A DNA stretch of 64,000 nt from Piliocolobus tephrosceles. Its lineage: Eukaryota; Chordata; Mammalia; Primates; Cercopithecidae. The DNA lies in assembly GCF_002776525.5 (NCBI RefSeq), contig NC_045436.1:48715313-48779312 (forward strand), in the 5' to 3' direction. The position numbers and the translations under genes are program-made. Shown here piece by piece: positions 55,719 to 64,000 of the stretch (position 1 is its first letter; the number at the start of each line of letters is the position of its first letter). The notes under the pieces are model-generated. The model was not told the origin of the DNA, made no database searches, and worked only from the letters and a program-made list of their open reading frames with translations.

Positions 55719-55729
55719 GTAGTCTTTTC

Positions 55730-56403
55730 ATTTTTATCTTTCTGTTTTTATTCAAGTATGATTATTTTTCTATTTTTACCCAAGTATGATTAAAATGTAA
55801 TCTTTATTACAGCACTGTTTAATTTAACCACCAGTCAGCTATCTTTATCTAGAATTCTATGATCTTCTATTGGCACATCTAAAAAGATTTTCTCATTTCT
55901 TTCAAAAGGCTTACTTGAAACTTGATATTAAAAATCTGAGGGCCACAGTTTGTAGAGAAGGATAAAGTCAGCAGGCATTTATTTTTGTTTTCATTATATG
56001 CCTTCCTCTTCAATGTTCTTTAGGTGAATGATGGCTCCGTGTAAGAGAAGAAAGATGAAACTGGTTTAAAAAGTTTCATTCAGGCACAGAATGTCAAGCT
56101 TCCAATCTGATTGACTGAGTCATGCCCACTAAAAGCAAACTGTAATTTTCATTGGAATAGAAATCAGTGTGATTTAACACATTTCCTTTTGTGGAAGATT
56201 ACATTTCACAGCCTATAAGGGGATTGCAAGTGACAAAAAGAGCAAAATTCTCACCAGTACAATTTTATGATGAAAATGTCAATTTAGGTCTGTGTTTTAT
56301 AGAAGTAAACAACATCAGCGAGGGCAAAGATTCTGCAAAAGAAAACTCAGCAGTAAATGCCTAGAGAGAGGGTATTGAGAGCCTCAAGAACAAATGAAAA
56401 CTA
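55730..56403. other. Mostly unrecognised, with a 20-bp repeat pair
   Basis: 'caagtatgatta' with flanking T run is repeated at 55745-55764 and 55773-55792 (period 28). Nothing else is recognised. Confidence 0.45.
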
Positions 56404-56413
56404 AGTCCTTTTT

Positions 56414-56719
56414 TTTTTTTTGCTGGTGTGGGTAGGGGATGGAATCTCACTCTGTCACCCAGGCTGGAGTGCAGTGGCATGATCTCGGCTCACTGCAACC
56501 TACACCTCCCAGGTTCAAGCAATTCTCCTGCCTCAGCCTCTCAAGTAGCTAGGATTACAGGCATGCACCACTACACTCAGCTAATTTTTGTATTTTTAAA
56601 AGAGACAGGGTTTCACCATATTGGCCAGGCTGGTCTTGAACTCCTGACCTCAAGTGATCTGCCCACCTTGGCCTCCCAAAGTGCTGGAATTACAGGTGTG
56701 AGCCACCATGCCTGGCCTG
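56414..56719 (-). mobile_element. AluS SINE, antisense, with target-site duplication
   Basis: agtccttttt at 56404-56413 and 56720-56729 brackets the element. Between tail and body lies extra text 'gctggtgtgggtagggg' in place of the usual 'gagac'. The 126-codon frame 56428-56808 is its translation. Confidence 0.92.
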
Positions 56720-56731
56720 AGTCCTTTTTGG

Positions 56732-56754
56732 TTTTTTTTTTTTTTTTTTTTTTT
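56732..56754. repeat. (T)23 homopolymer
   Basis: A pure T run follows the Alu target duplication. Confidence 0.9.
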
Positions 56755-57079
56755 GGACTTTTTATTAGTCCTGGTAAAGATAGCCTGAGAGCCAAGTCTC
56801 ATGTTTAACCTTTGGGAGTTTCTCCTTTGGTGCAGTGAATACTTTTTTCTCCCCTTAATGTTTTACACTTAAGGTTTTTCAAATATTTGGAATCTTCAGA
56901 TCAAATTCTGTTCTATGATTTGTAATCTTTTTTGGAAATTCTGAGGGGCTGGAAATCATGAGATAAGTGCTTTTATATATAGTTGATAAATTAGGTTTGG
57001 GTGGTAAGGTGTTATTTTGTATTGGTATTGATGCCTAGATATTCTTCTTTCTTTTAAATCATTTAGTAAAACACACCAT
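56755..57079. other. No recognised feature
   Basis: I identify no repeat or gene here. Confidence 0.45.
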
Positions 57080-57095
57080 AAAAATGTTTTAAAGA

Positions 57096-57383
57096 GCCAG
57101 GAGTGGTAGCTTACGCCTGTAATGCCAGTACTTTGGGAAGCTGAGGTGGGTAGATAACCTGAGGTCAGCAGTTCAAGACCAGCCTGGCCAGCATGGTGAA
57201 ACCCTGTCTCTACTAAAAATACAAAAATTAACTGGGTGTGGTGGTGCACGCCTATAATCCCAGCTACTTGGGAGGCTGAGGCAGGAGAATCATTTGAACC
57301 TGGGAGGTGGAAGTTGCAGTGAGCCAAGATCATGCCACTGCACTCCAGGCTGGATGACAGAGCAAGACTCCGTCTCAAAAGAA
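57096..57383 (+). mobile_element. AluS SINE with perfect 16-bp target duplication
   Basis: aaaaatgttttaaaga at 57080-57095 and 57384-57399 flanks a complete Alu. Confidence 0.95.
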
Positions 57384-57540
57384 AAAAATGTTTTAAAGAT
57401 CTGAGATTTATAAGATAAAATGTAGTATTTCTCTAATGAGAATGTTGTCAGTATAATAAAAATTATACTGTGTGATATTCTGTATATTATACTGCATACA
57501 GTATAACTAAAAACACACATTAAATAGCTGTTGTCTTTTT

Positions 57541-57716
57541 TTGCCCAGACTAGAGTGCAGTGGCACATCATGGCTTGCTGCAGCCTCAACCTTCTGGGCT
57601 CAAAGATCCTCCCACCTCAGCCCCACAGGTAGCTGGAATGACAGGTATGTGCCACCATGTCAGACTAATTTTTTCATTTTTTGTATAGACAAGATCTCAC
57701 TATATTGCCCAGGGTG
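57541..57716 (-). mobile_element. Alu fragment, antisense
   Basis: An old Alu piece from 'gcccagactagagtgcagtg' to 'tatattgcccagg', truncated at both ends. Confidence 0.8.
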
Positions 57717-57939
57717 GTATAAGAGCTTTAGTCTTTATTGACATGGTTGACTGGCTTGTGTTAAACAAGAAATACTTCAGACATTTTTCAACTAGTATAG
57801 CATTTGAAGGCAAAGTGATGGGACACTTTCAGTGAGAATTTGAGAAGTACCAGTTGCACAAAATATGCATACTTACATAGATGCCATGTCTTGTTGATCT
57901 GACCAAATTGTTAGCAGATGGAAAGTCTTGACTGTGAGT
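57717..57939. other. No recognised feature
   Basis: I identify no repeat or gene here. Confidence 0.45.
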
Positions 57940-58393
57940 TGTCCAGGTTTTTGGCAAGTTGAAAAAAAGAATTAAACAAAACTCACAAACAAAGCAACAA
58001 AAGAAGAAACTGAAGCAGATTTAGCAAAGCAAAAGTACAGAGCGGCAGTGGGCTCGAGCAAGCAGCTCCAGAGACCTCATTACAATGTTTTTTTTTAAGG
58101 GTTTTTATTAGCTAAAACAATTTGGTAACACCCCCAGGTGCTCTTTAGAGGCCTCCAATTGGTTACACCCTATGAAGGATTGGCCCACAGCCAATCAGAG
58201 GCTGAAGTAGAGACTTGGCCCCCAACAAATCAGAGGCTGAAGTGGAGACTTGGTCCGGTGGTCAATCAGAGGCTGAAGTGGAAATGCCTGTGGCCTGTAT
58301 ATTGTCCATGCTTGCCTAGAACTGTTTGCACCTGCTGTTCTTTTGCTTCTATCTTAACCCTTGGTTACCCTATTTCCCTATTCTTCTGCCTCA
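57940..58393 (-). mobile_element. Solo LTR (ERV-type), antisense, with tandem CCAAT-type repeats
   Basis: On the minus strand it starts TGaggcagaagaataggg and ends near 'aaaacctggACA'. A degenerate polyadenylation region lies opposite 58015-58035. Three tandem units of about 35 bp centred on aatcagaggctgaagt (58193, 58228, 58264) lie in the U3-like part. The first contains CCAAT. The chance frame 58138-58416 is their translation. No viral genes are attached. Confidence 0.6.
58193..58279. promoter_or_regulatory. Three tandem CCAAT/ATTGG-type repeats in the LTR
   Basis: The 16-mer aatcagaggctgaagt is exact in all three units, at offsets of 35 and 36 bp. The left neighbour is CC-AAT, ACA-AAT and TC-AAT. 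Tandem enhancer units are common in LTR U3 regions; activity here is inference. Confidence 0.5.
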
Positions 58394-58418
58394 AAATGAC
58401 AGCCAGTCCTAAGTGATT

Positions 58419-58780
58419 TGTTTTTCTAAGACCACCAGAGTGGGCACAAAAGAACCAGCAAGGAGGCAAGGCTAAAAGCAAAACTGCAGATTTATTCTTT
58501 GGTCATCTAGCTTCAGGGACCAGAGCTGGGGGGGGCGGCGGAATTTCTAATACAGTCCCGACAAGAGTGGGGGCTGAGAAAGCCCGCCCCCCCGCGCATC
58601 TGCTGGGAGCGACTTTTCTAGGAGTGGAAGGCAATAGGCGCGACACGGGCATGTCGGGGGAGGGGGGTTGCTCCGCAGGTGCCACCAGGTAAATCTTGGT
58701 CTCCTCGGATTGACATCACCTGGTGCATGCCTGATTAATCTGCACCTTCCCGGGCGTCAGCTGCATTCTCGCACACAGGG
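58419..58780 (-). mobile_element. CpG-rich LTR-like unit, antisense
   Basis: On the minus strand an AATAAA (opposite 58493-58498) precedes 'tctgcagttttgctttta', like an R-U5 junction. The proposed U3 at 58510-58780 is rich in CpG ('gggcgggctttctcag', 'tgtcgcgcctattgcc' on the minus strand). This is the only CpG-dense stretch of the window. LTR identity is inferred; a CpG-rich unique element is the alternative. Confidence 0.45.
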
Positions 58781-59187
58781 GAAGAGTTGGTGGTGAAGAA
58801 GAACCCGGAAGTGCACCATCCTGCCTCCCCTCGTCCAAACAGTAAGCAATGCAACAACCTTGACCTTGGACAAAACGATAAGCTGAACCAACTGATGTTC
58901 CTCATGAATTCTAGCTAAGAAATACCTACCTAAAGTATTCAGAAAATAGCCAAGAAATGTTTCTTCTTTCCTTGAGAAAACTGAATGGTGGGAATTATAG
59001 CTTGAAAGCAATAACAGAGAGATGGAACCAGAGAGGCTATGATGGTTATTGTGTATGCTTAAATTACAAGGGATCAGATACCATTGTTAGCAGAGGCTGA
59101 TCAGTGGAGAAAGACACTAGACCAAATGTACAGAGAGAAGCAGAGATTCAGAGAAGGGTTTAGGTAGGGAGAAAAGCTCCAGGCTAG
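58781..59187. other. No recognised feature
   Basis: CpG-rich sequence fades out by about 58850. Nothing else is identified. Confidence 0.45.
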
Positions 59188-59198
59188 AGCTTTGCTTT

Positions 59199-59493
59199 TT
59201 TTTTTTCCCCCCAGACAGGGCCTCCCTGTGTCATCCAGGCTGGAGTGCAGTGGCACAATCGTAGCTCACTGCAGCCTCAGACTCCTGGGATCAAACGATC
59301 CTCCCATCTCAGCCTCCTAAGTAGCTGAAACTACAGGCATGTGCCACCATGCCTGGCTAACTTTAATTTTTTTTGTAGAGACAGGAGATTGCTATGTTGC
59401 CCAGGCTGGTCTTGAACCCCTGGCCTCAAGCAATTCTCTCACCTTGGTCTTTCAAAGTTCTATGATTACAGGTGTAAGCCACTGCACCTGTCC
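59199..59493 (-). mobile_element. AluJ SINE, antisense
   Basis: It runs from a T tail followed by C6 ('ttttccccccagacagggcc') to 'cactgcacctgtcc'. Direct repeats similar to agagctttgct flank it. Confidence 0.9.
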
Positions 59494-59509
59494 TGATCTG
59501 AGAGCTTGC

Positions 59510-60084
59510 TAAAGGTCTCTGGTACTAGTTTAGTCTATCTGAACCTTTGCAATAATTTCTTTGCTTTAAATATTAAAAAAAATTAAGTAACTCAAGTGAC
59601 TTCTGACCATAATTATCAAGAGTCAAACCACTAGGTTGTTGGCAGAAAACAAAACATGTTTTATTGTTTGATATTAACATGCAATATCAAATTACATTCA
59701 AGAAGATATAGTCACCAAAAAACAAGTTGTCAATAGTAGGTTGTGTAGTAGACCTCTGTCACATAGGCTTGCCCATGACCCTGTCTCCTTATTCTCATAG
59801 TTCTCTGATTTTTTCCTTGGGGACTATTCCTCACACACTGTCGCCTCTCCTCTGCCACCACCAACAAACACCAGGGCAGGCATATGGCTTATATCTGGCC
59901 AAGCAGTGGATAGGTTTCAACATCCAGACCACACTGATAGGTAATGGCATGAAAGCATTATATAAATATAAACTTAATTATTGAGAGAAAAATGTGACAA
60001 ATAATGTGTAACGAAAGAGGGAAAAGTTGCAATTTGTATTCAGGTTCTTCATAGTCTTCTAAATAAGACCAACTTCCAACTTTG
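59510..60084. other. No recognised feature
   Basis: A 9-bp inverted pair (tttgatatt / aatatcaaa) lies at about 59668-59692. Nothing else is recognised. Confidence 0.45.
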
Positions 60085-60215
60085 CTATTAATTATCCAAG
60101 TGACCCTAGTCAAGTCTCTTCCTTATTCTGGGCTTTCATTCCTTGTATATAAAATGAAGAGTTCAATATAACTATGTTCAGGGTCTCCTAGGGCCTTTTT
60201 TCTTCTAAATCTGTA
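60085..60215 (+). mobile_element. MIR-like fragment
   Basis: The text 'aagtgaccctagtcaagtct', 'ctgggctttcattccttgta' and 'aaaatgaagagttcaatata' resembles a MIR core. Weak. Confidence 0.5.
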
Positions 60216-60616
60216 AACATAAGTTGAGAAATTCAGTCGTCATGTGAACACCAAAAGAACACCAACAAAGAGGGTCCTGGCCCTCAGGGAACTTGCAGTA
60301 GATAATTTTGAAGTGGGAAAAGTGTTTCACCACCTTGCCCTTTATTCTAAAGTCTCTTCCTTATTTATCATTCTTTCCCAACCATTGAAACTTGCCCTTA
60401 GGTTTGACTCTTTCATGAAAAGACAAAACAAACCAAAACCACAAAAACTTGCCCTGCTTGATGACAAACAGTCTGAAAATAAATCTCTGCTAATGTTTAG
60501 CTTTATTCTTCTCTCAGAGAAGTTCGGGTCTTCTTTCTTTCCTTCGTTCCAGGAACATAGATACATTTGACAGAGGTCATTGACCACAATGTCCCCAACA
60601 TAGAAAGAAACAATGT
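60216..60616. other. No recognised feature
   Basis: The overlapping opposite frames at 60244-60570 and 60342-60719 have no domain. Confidence 0.4.
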
Positions 60617-60898
60617 TTTGGCTGGGTGCAGTGGCTCTTGTCTGTAATCTCAGCACTTTGAGAGGCTGAGGCAGGAAGATTGCTTGAGCCCAAGAGTTCA
60701 AGACCAGCTTGGACAACATGGGGAGACCCCATCTCTAAAAAACAATTTAAAAAGTAGCTGAATGTGGTGGCACACACCTGTATTCCCAGTTACTCAGGAG
60801 GCTAAGGTGGGAGAATTGCCTGAACCCAGGAGCTTAAGGCCACAGTGAGCCACGTTTGCACCATTGCACTCCAGCTTTGGCATCAGAGCAAGATCCTG
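60617..60898 (+). mobile_element. AluJ SINE
   Basis: A J-type dimer ('ggctgggtgcagtggctctt') whose A tail has been replaced by the GGAA array that follows. Confidence 0.9.
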
Positions 60899-61003
60899 TG
60901 GAAGGAAGGAAGGAAGGAAGGAAGGAAGGAAGGAAGGAAGGAAGGANNNNNNNNNNAAGGAAGGAAGGAAGGAAGGAAGGAAGGAAGGAAGGAAGGAAGG
61001 AAG
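60899..61003. repeat. (GGAA)n microsatellite with an assembly gap
   Basis: Pure GGAA units run on both sides of ten N. The true length is unknown. Translated frames across it (60794-61063) are meaningless. Confidence 0.97.
60947..60956. other. Ten-N gap
   Basis: Ten undetermined bases lie inside the GGAA array. The gap probably stands for an unresolved repeat length. Confidence 0.99.
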
Positions 61004-61306
61004 TTTCATTTATTCTTTATTTCCAGAGCATCTCAGAATGTAATTGAAAGTGGAATGATTTAATGAATGGATGCAAGATAGCACTGTTACAGTAAGAGCT
61101 ATTTTGAGGAATCTTTTTCCTTCAATCATACTATAAGGATGGTCTTGGCTGCAGAACTGTTCATTCACTTAAAGCTAAAATAATCAAACTGTGGCTTCTG
61201 TATCAATTAGCTCTGTTACTTGCAGAGTTGACAATTTGGTGACTGGTTGATCTAGTTTCTTCAGCTGGTTCAGCAACTCAGATCCACTGTGAAGGTCTCT
61301 ATATTG
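61004..61306. other. No recognised feature
   Basis: I identify no repeat or gene here. Confidence 0.45.
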
Positions 61307-61690
61307 TGATAGTTAATTTCAGGTAGCGACTTGACTGAATTAAGGAATACCAAGAGAGCTAGGAAAGCATTAATTTTAAGTGCATGTGTGATGGTGTTTC
61401 CAGAGGAGATTAGCGTGTGAGTCTAAGTGAACTAGGAGGAAGGACTCACTCTCATTGTGGAGGAGTACACCATTTAGTTGGCTGAGGTCCTAGAGAGAAC
61501 TAAAACAGAGAAAAGGTGAAGGTGGATCTGATATACGGATCTTCTTTTCCTGTTCTTGGACATTTTGCTGACCACATATTCTTCTTCTCTATCCTTGGAC
61601 ATCAGAACTCCAGGCTGATTCTTCTAAAAATCCTCTCTCATAGTATACAGTGTATTGGTTCTGTCTCTTTAGAGAATCTCGACTAATGCA
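61307..61690 (+). mobile_element. LTR-like repeat (group B, copy 3)
   Basis: It starts 'tgatagttaatttcaggtag' and ends 'ttggttctgtctctttagag' then 'gactaatgca'. Both ends match the group B repeat also seen at 6357-6862 and 20827-21012. Confidence 0.65.
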
Positions 61691-62022
61691 GATTTCAAAG
61701 CAACTTCAAAGTATTGGATCTTCAAAGCAATATTACTCTTTGCTATCCCAATTGGTCATCCTTCTTCTACCTCAGTGAGTATAAGAAATTCCCAATATCC
61801 TACTACAGCTACTGCCCCTCCAGGTTGGATATCAAAGATAGGTGAATTAATTTTTTTTTTTAAAAAGCTCTTGTTAAAATGTTATCTTCAGATAGGAAGC
61901 CTAGGGGAGTTCTTCCAAGGAAGCATTAGCGCTTTATTACTCTGCTGGGTGAATTCTCTGCTGAAACTGAAACTGAATTTTCTACTAGTTGACCACTTCT
62001 GGGACTGCTGGGCAGTGCAATG
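61691..62022. other. No recognised feature
   Basis: I identify no repeat or gene here. Confidence 0.45.
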
Positions 62023-62332
62023 TTTTTTGTTGTTGTTGTTTGATTGTTTGTTTTGAGACAGAGTCTCTGTTGCCCAGGCTGGAGTGCAGTAGTGCAATCT
62101 TGCCTCACAGTAAACTTCGCCTCCTGAGTTCAAGCGATTCTCCTGCCTCAGCCTCCCAAGTAGCTGAGATTACAGGCATGTGCCACCATGCCCGGCTAAT
62201 GTTTGTATTTTTAGTAGAGATGGGGTTTCACCATGTTGGCCAGGCTGGTCTTGAACTCCTGACCTCAAGTGATCCACTCACCTCGGCCTCCCAAAGTGCT
62301 GGGATTACAGGCGTGAGCCACCGCGCCCGACC
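62023..62332 (-). mobile_element. AluS SINE, antisense
   Basis: A full antisense Alu with a (TTG)n-rich tail, ending 'ccaccgcgcccgacc'. The 134-codon frame at 61989-62393 is its translation. Confidence 0.92.
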
Positions 62333-62694
62333 TGGAATGGTTATTAACACTCATGTTCTGCAGTCTTTGTCCCGTTGCTTCTGGGAGAATTGAACCATGA
62401 AGGAGCAGACACTGCAGTTGGGAGGCGAGATGTGTGGGCACAGTGCTTCTGAGACTCCATGCTATTTCCAAAGTGGGGCAAGTCCCAAGAAGACCAAGCA
62501 GAGGACTGAGTGGGAGAGGAGTGAGGATAAGGAGGAAAACACACCACTGTGAAGGTGAAAAAGCAGAAAAGAAGGGCATACTGCAGAAATGGGGGTGGAA
62601 ATTGCCAAAGACTAACTACACTTGGAACTTTGCATCAGTCAGATCTTCCCACTAAGCAATACACAGCTTAACTGCTCAAACGTCAAGCAGTCAG
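62333..62694. other. No recognised feature
   Basis: I identify no repeat or gene here. Confidence 0.45.
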
Positions 62695-62709
62695 AACCCT
62701 ATCAGGGTC

Positions 62710-63015
62710 AGCCGGGCATGGTGGCTCACGCCTATAATCCCAGCACTTTGGGAGGCCAAGGCGGGCAGATCACCTGAGGTCAGGCGTTTGAGACCAGTCT
62801 GGTCAACATGGTAAAACCCCATTTCTACTAAAAATACAAAAATTAGCTGGGCATGGTGGCTCACGCCTATAATCCCAGCTATTTGGGAGGCTGAGCTGGG
62901 AGAATCGCTTGAACCTGGGAGGCAGAAGTTGCAGTGAGCCGAGATGGCAGCACTGCACTCCAGGGTAGGTGACAGAGAGAGACTCCGTCTAAAAAAAAAA
63001 AAAAAAAAAAAAAAA
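62710..63015 (+). mobile_element. AluS SINE with target-site duplication
   Basis: A complete Alu with about 24 terminal A. Similar flanks 'accctatcagggt' and 'aacctattagggt' lie at about 62696-62708 and 63020-63032. The phrase 'gcatggtggctcacgcctat' occurs in both arms. Confidence 0.92.
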
Positions 63016-63071
63016 GGGAAACCTATTAGGGTTGGAGGGGAGAGTGAGAGATCTGAGGGACAGAAAAACAA

Positions 63072-63349
63072 GGCTGGGTGCAGTGGCTCACGCCTATGAT
63101 CCCAGAACTTTGGGAGACTGAAGTGGGTGGATCATGAGGTCTGGAGTTCAAGACCAGGCTGGCAAAGATGATGAAACCCCATCTCTACTTAAAAAACACA
63201 AAAATTAGTCAGGCACAGTGGTGGGCACCTGTAATCCCAGCTGCTGGGAAGGCTGAGGCAGGAGAACTGCTTGAACCCGGGAGGCGGAGGTTGCAGTGAG
63301 CCAAGATCGTGCCACTGCACTATAGACTGCATGACAGAGCAAGACTCTG
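63072..63349 (+). mobile_element. AluS SINE
   Basis: A complete Alu whose A tail has turned into the following GGAA array. Confidence 0.9.
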
Positions 63350-63479
63350 CAAGAAGGAAGGAAGGAAGGAAGGAAGGAAGGAAGGAAGGAAGGAAGGAAG
63401 GAAGGAAGGAAGGAAGGAAGGAAAGGAGGGAGGGAGGGAGGGAGGAAGGAAGGAAGGAGGGAGGGAGGGAGGGAGGGAA
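63350..63479. repeat. (GGAA)n/(GGGA)n microsatellite
   Basis: About 17 uninterrupted GGAA units are followed by GGGA and mixed units. The antisense frame 63189-63488 with repeating Leu-Pro-Ser-Phe is its translation. Confidence 0.97.
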
Positions 63480-64000
63480 AGACATCATCTACCTTTACCT
63501 TATCTAGCCATCTGTTGAATGCTTTTCCTCCTCAGGTGGTCTGAGGCTATCCTAGGGCTTAAAACCTGTGAGAATAAATTGAAAGCTAAAAATAGTCATC
63601 TATTTCACAGAGGAACTAGTTAGATTAATTAGGTTCTCCTTGTGTCATTTCTTGTCTAGGTATATTTGATTGTCTTTTGTTTTTTCAAAGTCACATTTAA
63701 TTGAGTAGGTAGCAGTATGGGACTGGAAAGCCACCATAAACTCCTTACAGTTTCTCTAGGTTTTTGCAATGTCCTTTTACTACAGGACATTGACTGTATC
63801 ATGACATGACTACTATCACAAGTCATGATAATAATGGCAGTCCTAATTTTCCGGAGAGAATGTGCTCTAAGTCTTCCAAGAAACTAGAAACTGGCTAAGG
63901 ATTTTAAAATTTTTCTTCTTTCCTCTTGGTGTCCTCTCTTATTCTCAAAGTAAATTTTTATAAACTTGTTTTGGTTACACTTTAATCTTCACAAAAGCAG
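63480..64000. other. No recognised feature
   Basis: AT-rich sequence to the end of the window without a family I recognise. Confidence 0.45.

Noticed and set aside
56428..56808. 126-codon frame
   Set aside because: It is the sense-readable translation of an antisense Alu and its following poly(T).
58193..58279. Three regularly spaced repeats resembling a CRISPR array
   Set aside because: There are only three units with near-identical spacers inside an LTR, and the genome is primate.
58138..58416. 92-codon frame with threefold peptide repeat
   Set aside because: It reads across the LTR tandem units on the non-LTR strand; no protein family is known.
61989..62393. 134-codon frame
   Set aside because: It is an Alu translation running into flanking DNA.
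63189..63518. Frames with repeating Gly-Arg-Lys-Glu or Leu-Pro-Ser-Phe
   Set aside because: They are translations of the GGAA array.
1..64000. An operon, phage, defence system or other novel multigene system
   Set aside because: No ribosome-binding sites, gene clusters or long frames exist; the content is primate repeat DNA.

Overview
The window is primate nuclear DNA, most likely human. The sequence is crowded with dimeric Alu SINEs of the J, S and Y types, a primate-only family. It also holds a MADE1 mariner MITE, older MIR, L2 and L1M fragments, MaLR-type solo LTRs and hAT/Tigger DNA-transposon fossils. No bacterial or phage gene organisation is present. I find no protein-coding gene I can support. 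Every longer open frame is a translated Alu, LTR or microsatellite, or an isolated frame without a recognisable domain, splice context or homology. The segment reads as intergenic or deep intronic DNA.

Layout. 1-8250: MIR, MaLR-type LTR, a hAT element split by a Tigger MITE with intact TA target duplication, L2 pieces, three older LTR-like repeats, an L1M 3' end and a GATA/GACA microsatellite. 8250-14050: L2, an LTR-like element, a full-length MLT1-type LTR, two MIRs and a repeat-poor block (11253-12784). 14050-23500: Alus, an unexplained 115-bp direct duplication 3.2 kb apart, an antisense L1 and a sense L1 each broken by Alus, further MLT1-type and other LTRs. 23500-33000: L2, MER5-like, MIR and several dense Alu clusters. 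33000-45500: antisense LTR-like elements, Alus, an L1M 3' end, a string of MIRs, a fossil 7SL-like monomer and a MADE1 hairpin of the kind that produces miR-548 microRNAs. 45500-50000: the longest repeat-poor block, then L2 and a complete MLT1-type LTR. 50000-57750: L1 fragments broken by Alus, including two nested antisense Alus, a Tigger/MER2-like end, a 57-bp tandem duplication, a C16 tract and an intact AluY. 57900-58800: two adjacent antisense LTR-like units, one with three tandem CCAAT-type repeats and one CpG-rich. 58800-64000: Alus, an MLT-like relic and two GGAA microsatellites, one holding a 10-N gap.

There is no pathway or operon to describe. The useful content is the insertion history, readable from target-site duplications, and a few sites with possible regulatory or RNA activity: the MADE1 hairpin, the LTR pair and the GGAA arrays. 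Repeat family names come from recognising consensus-like motifs by eye. Class is usually secure; subfamily often is not, and edges of old repeats are approximate.
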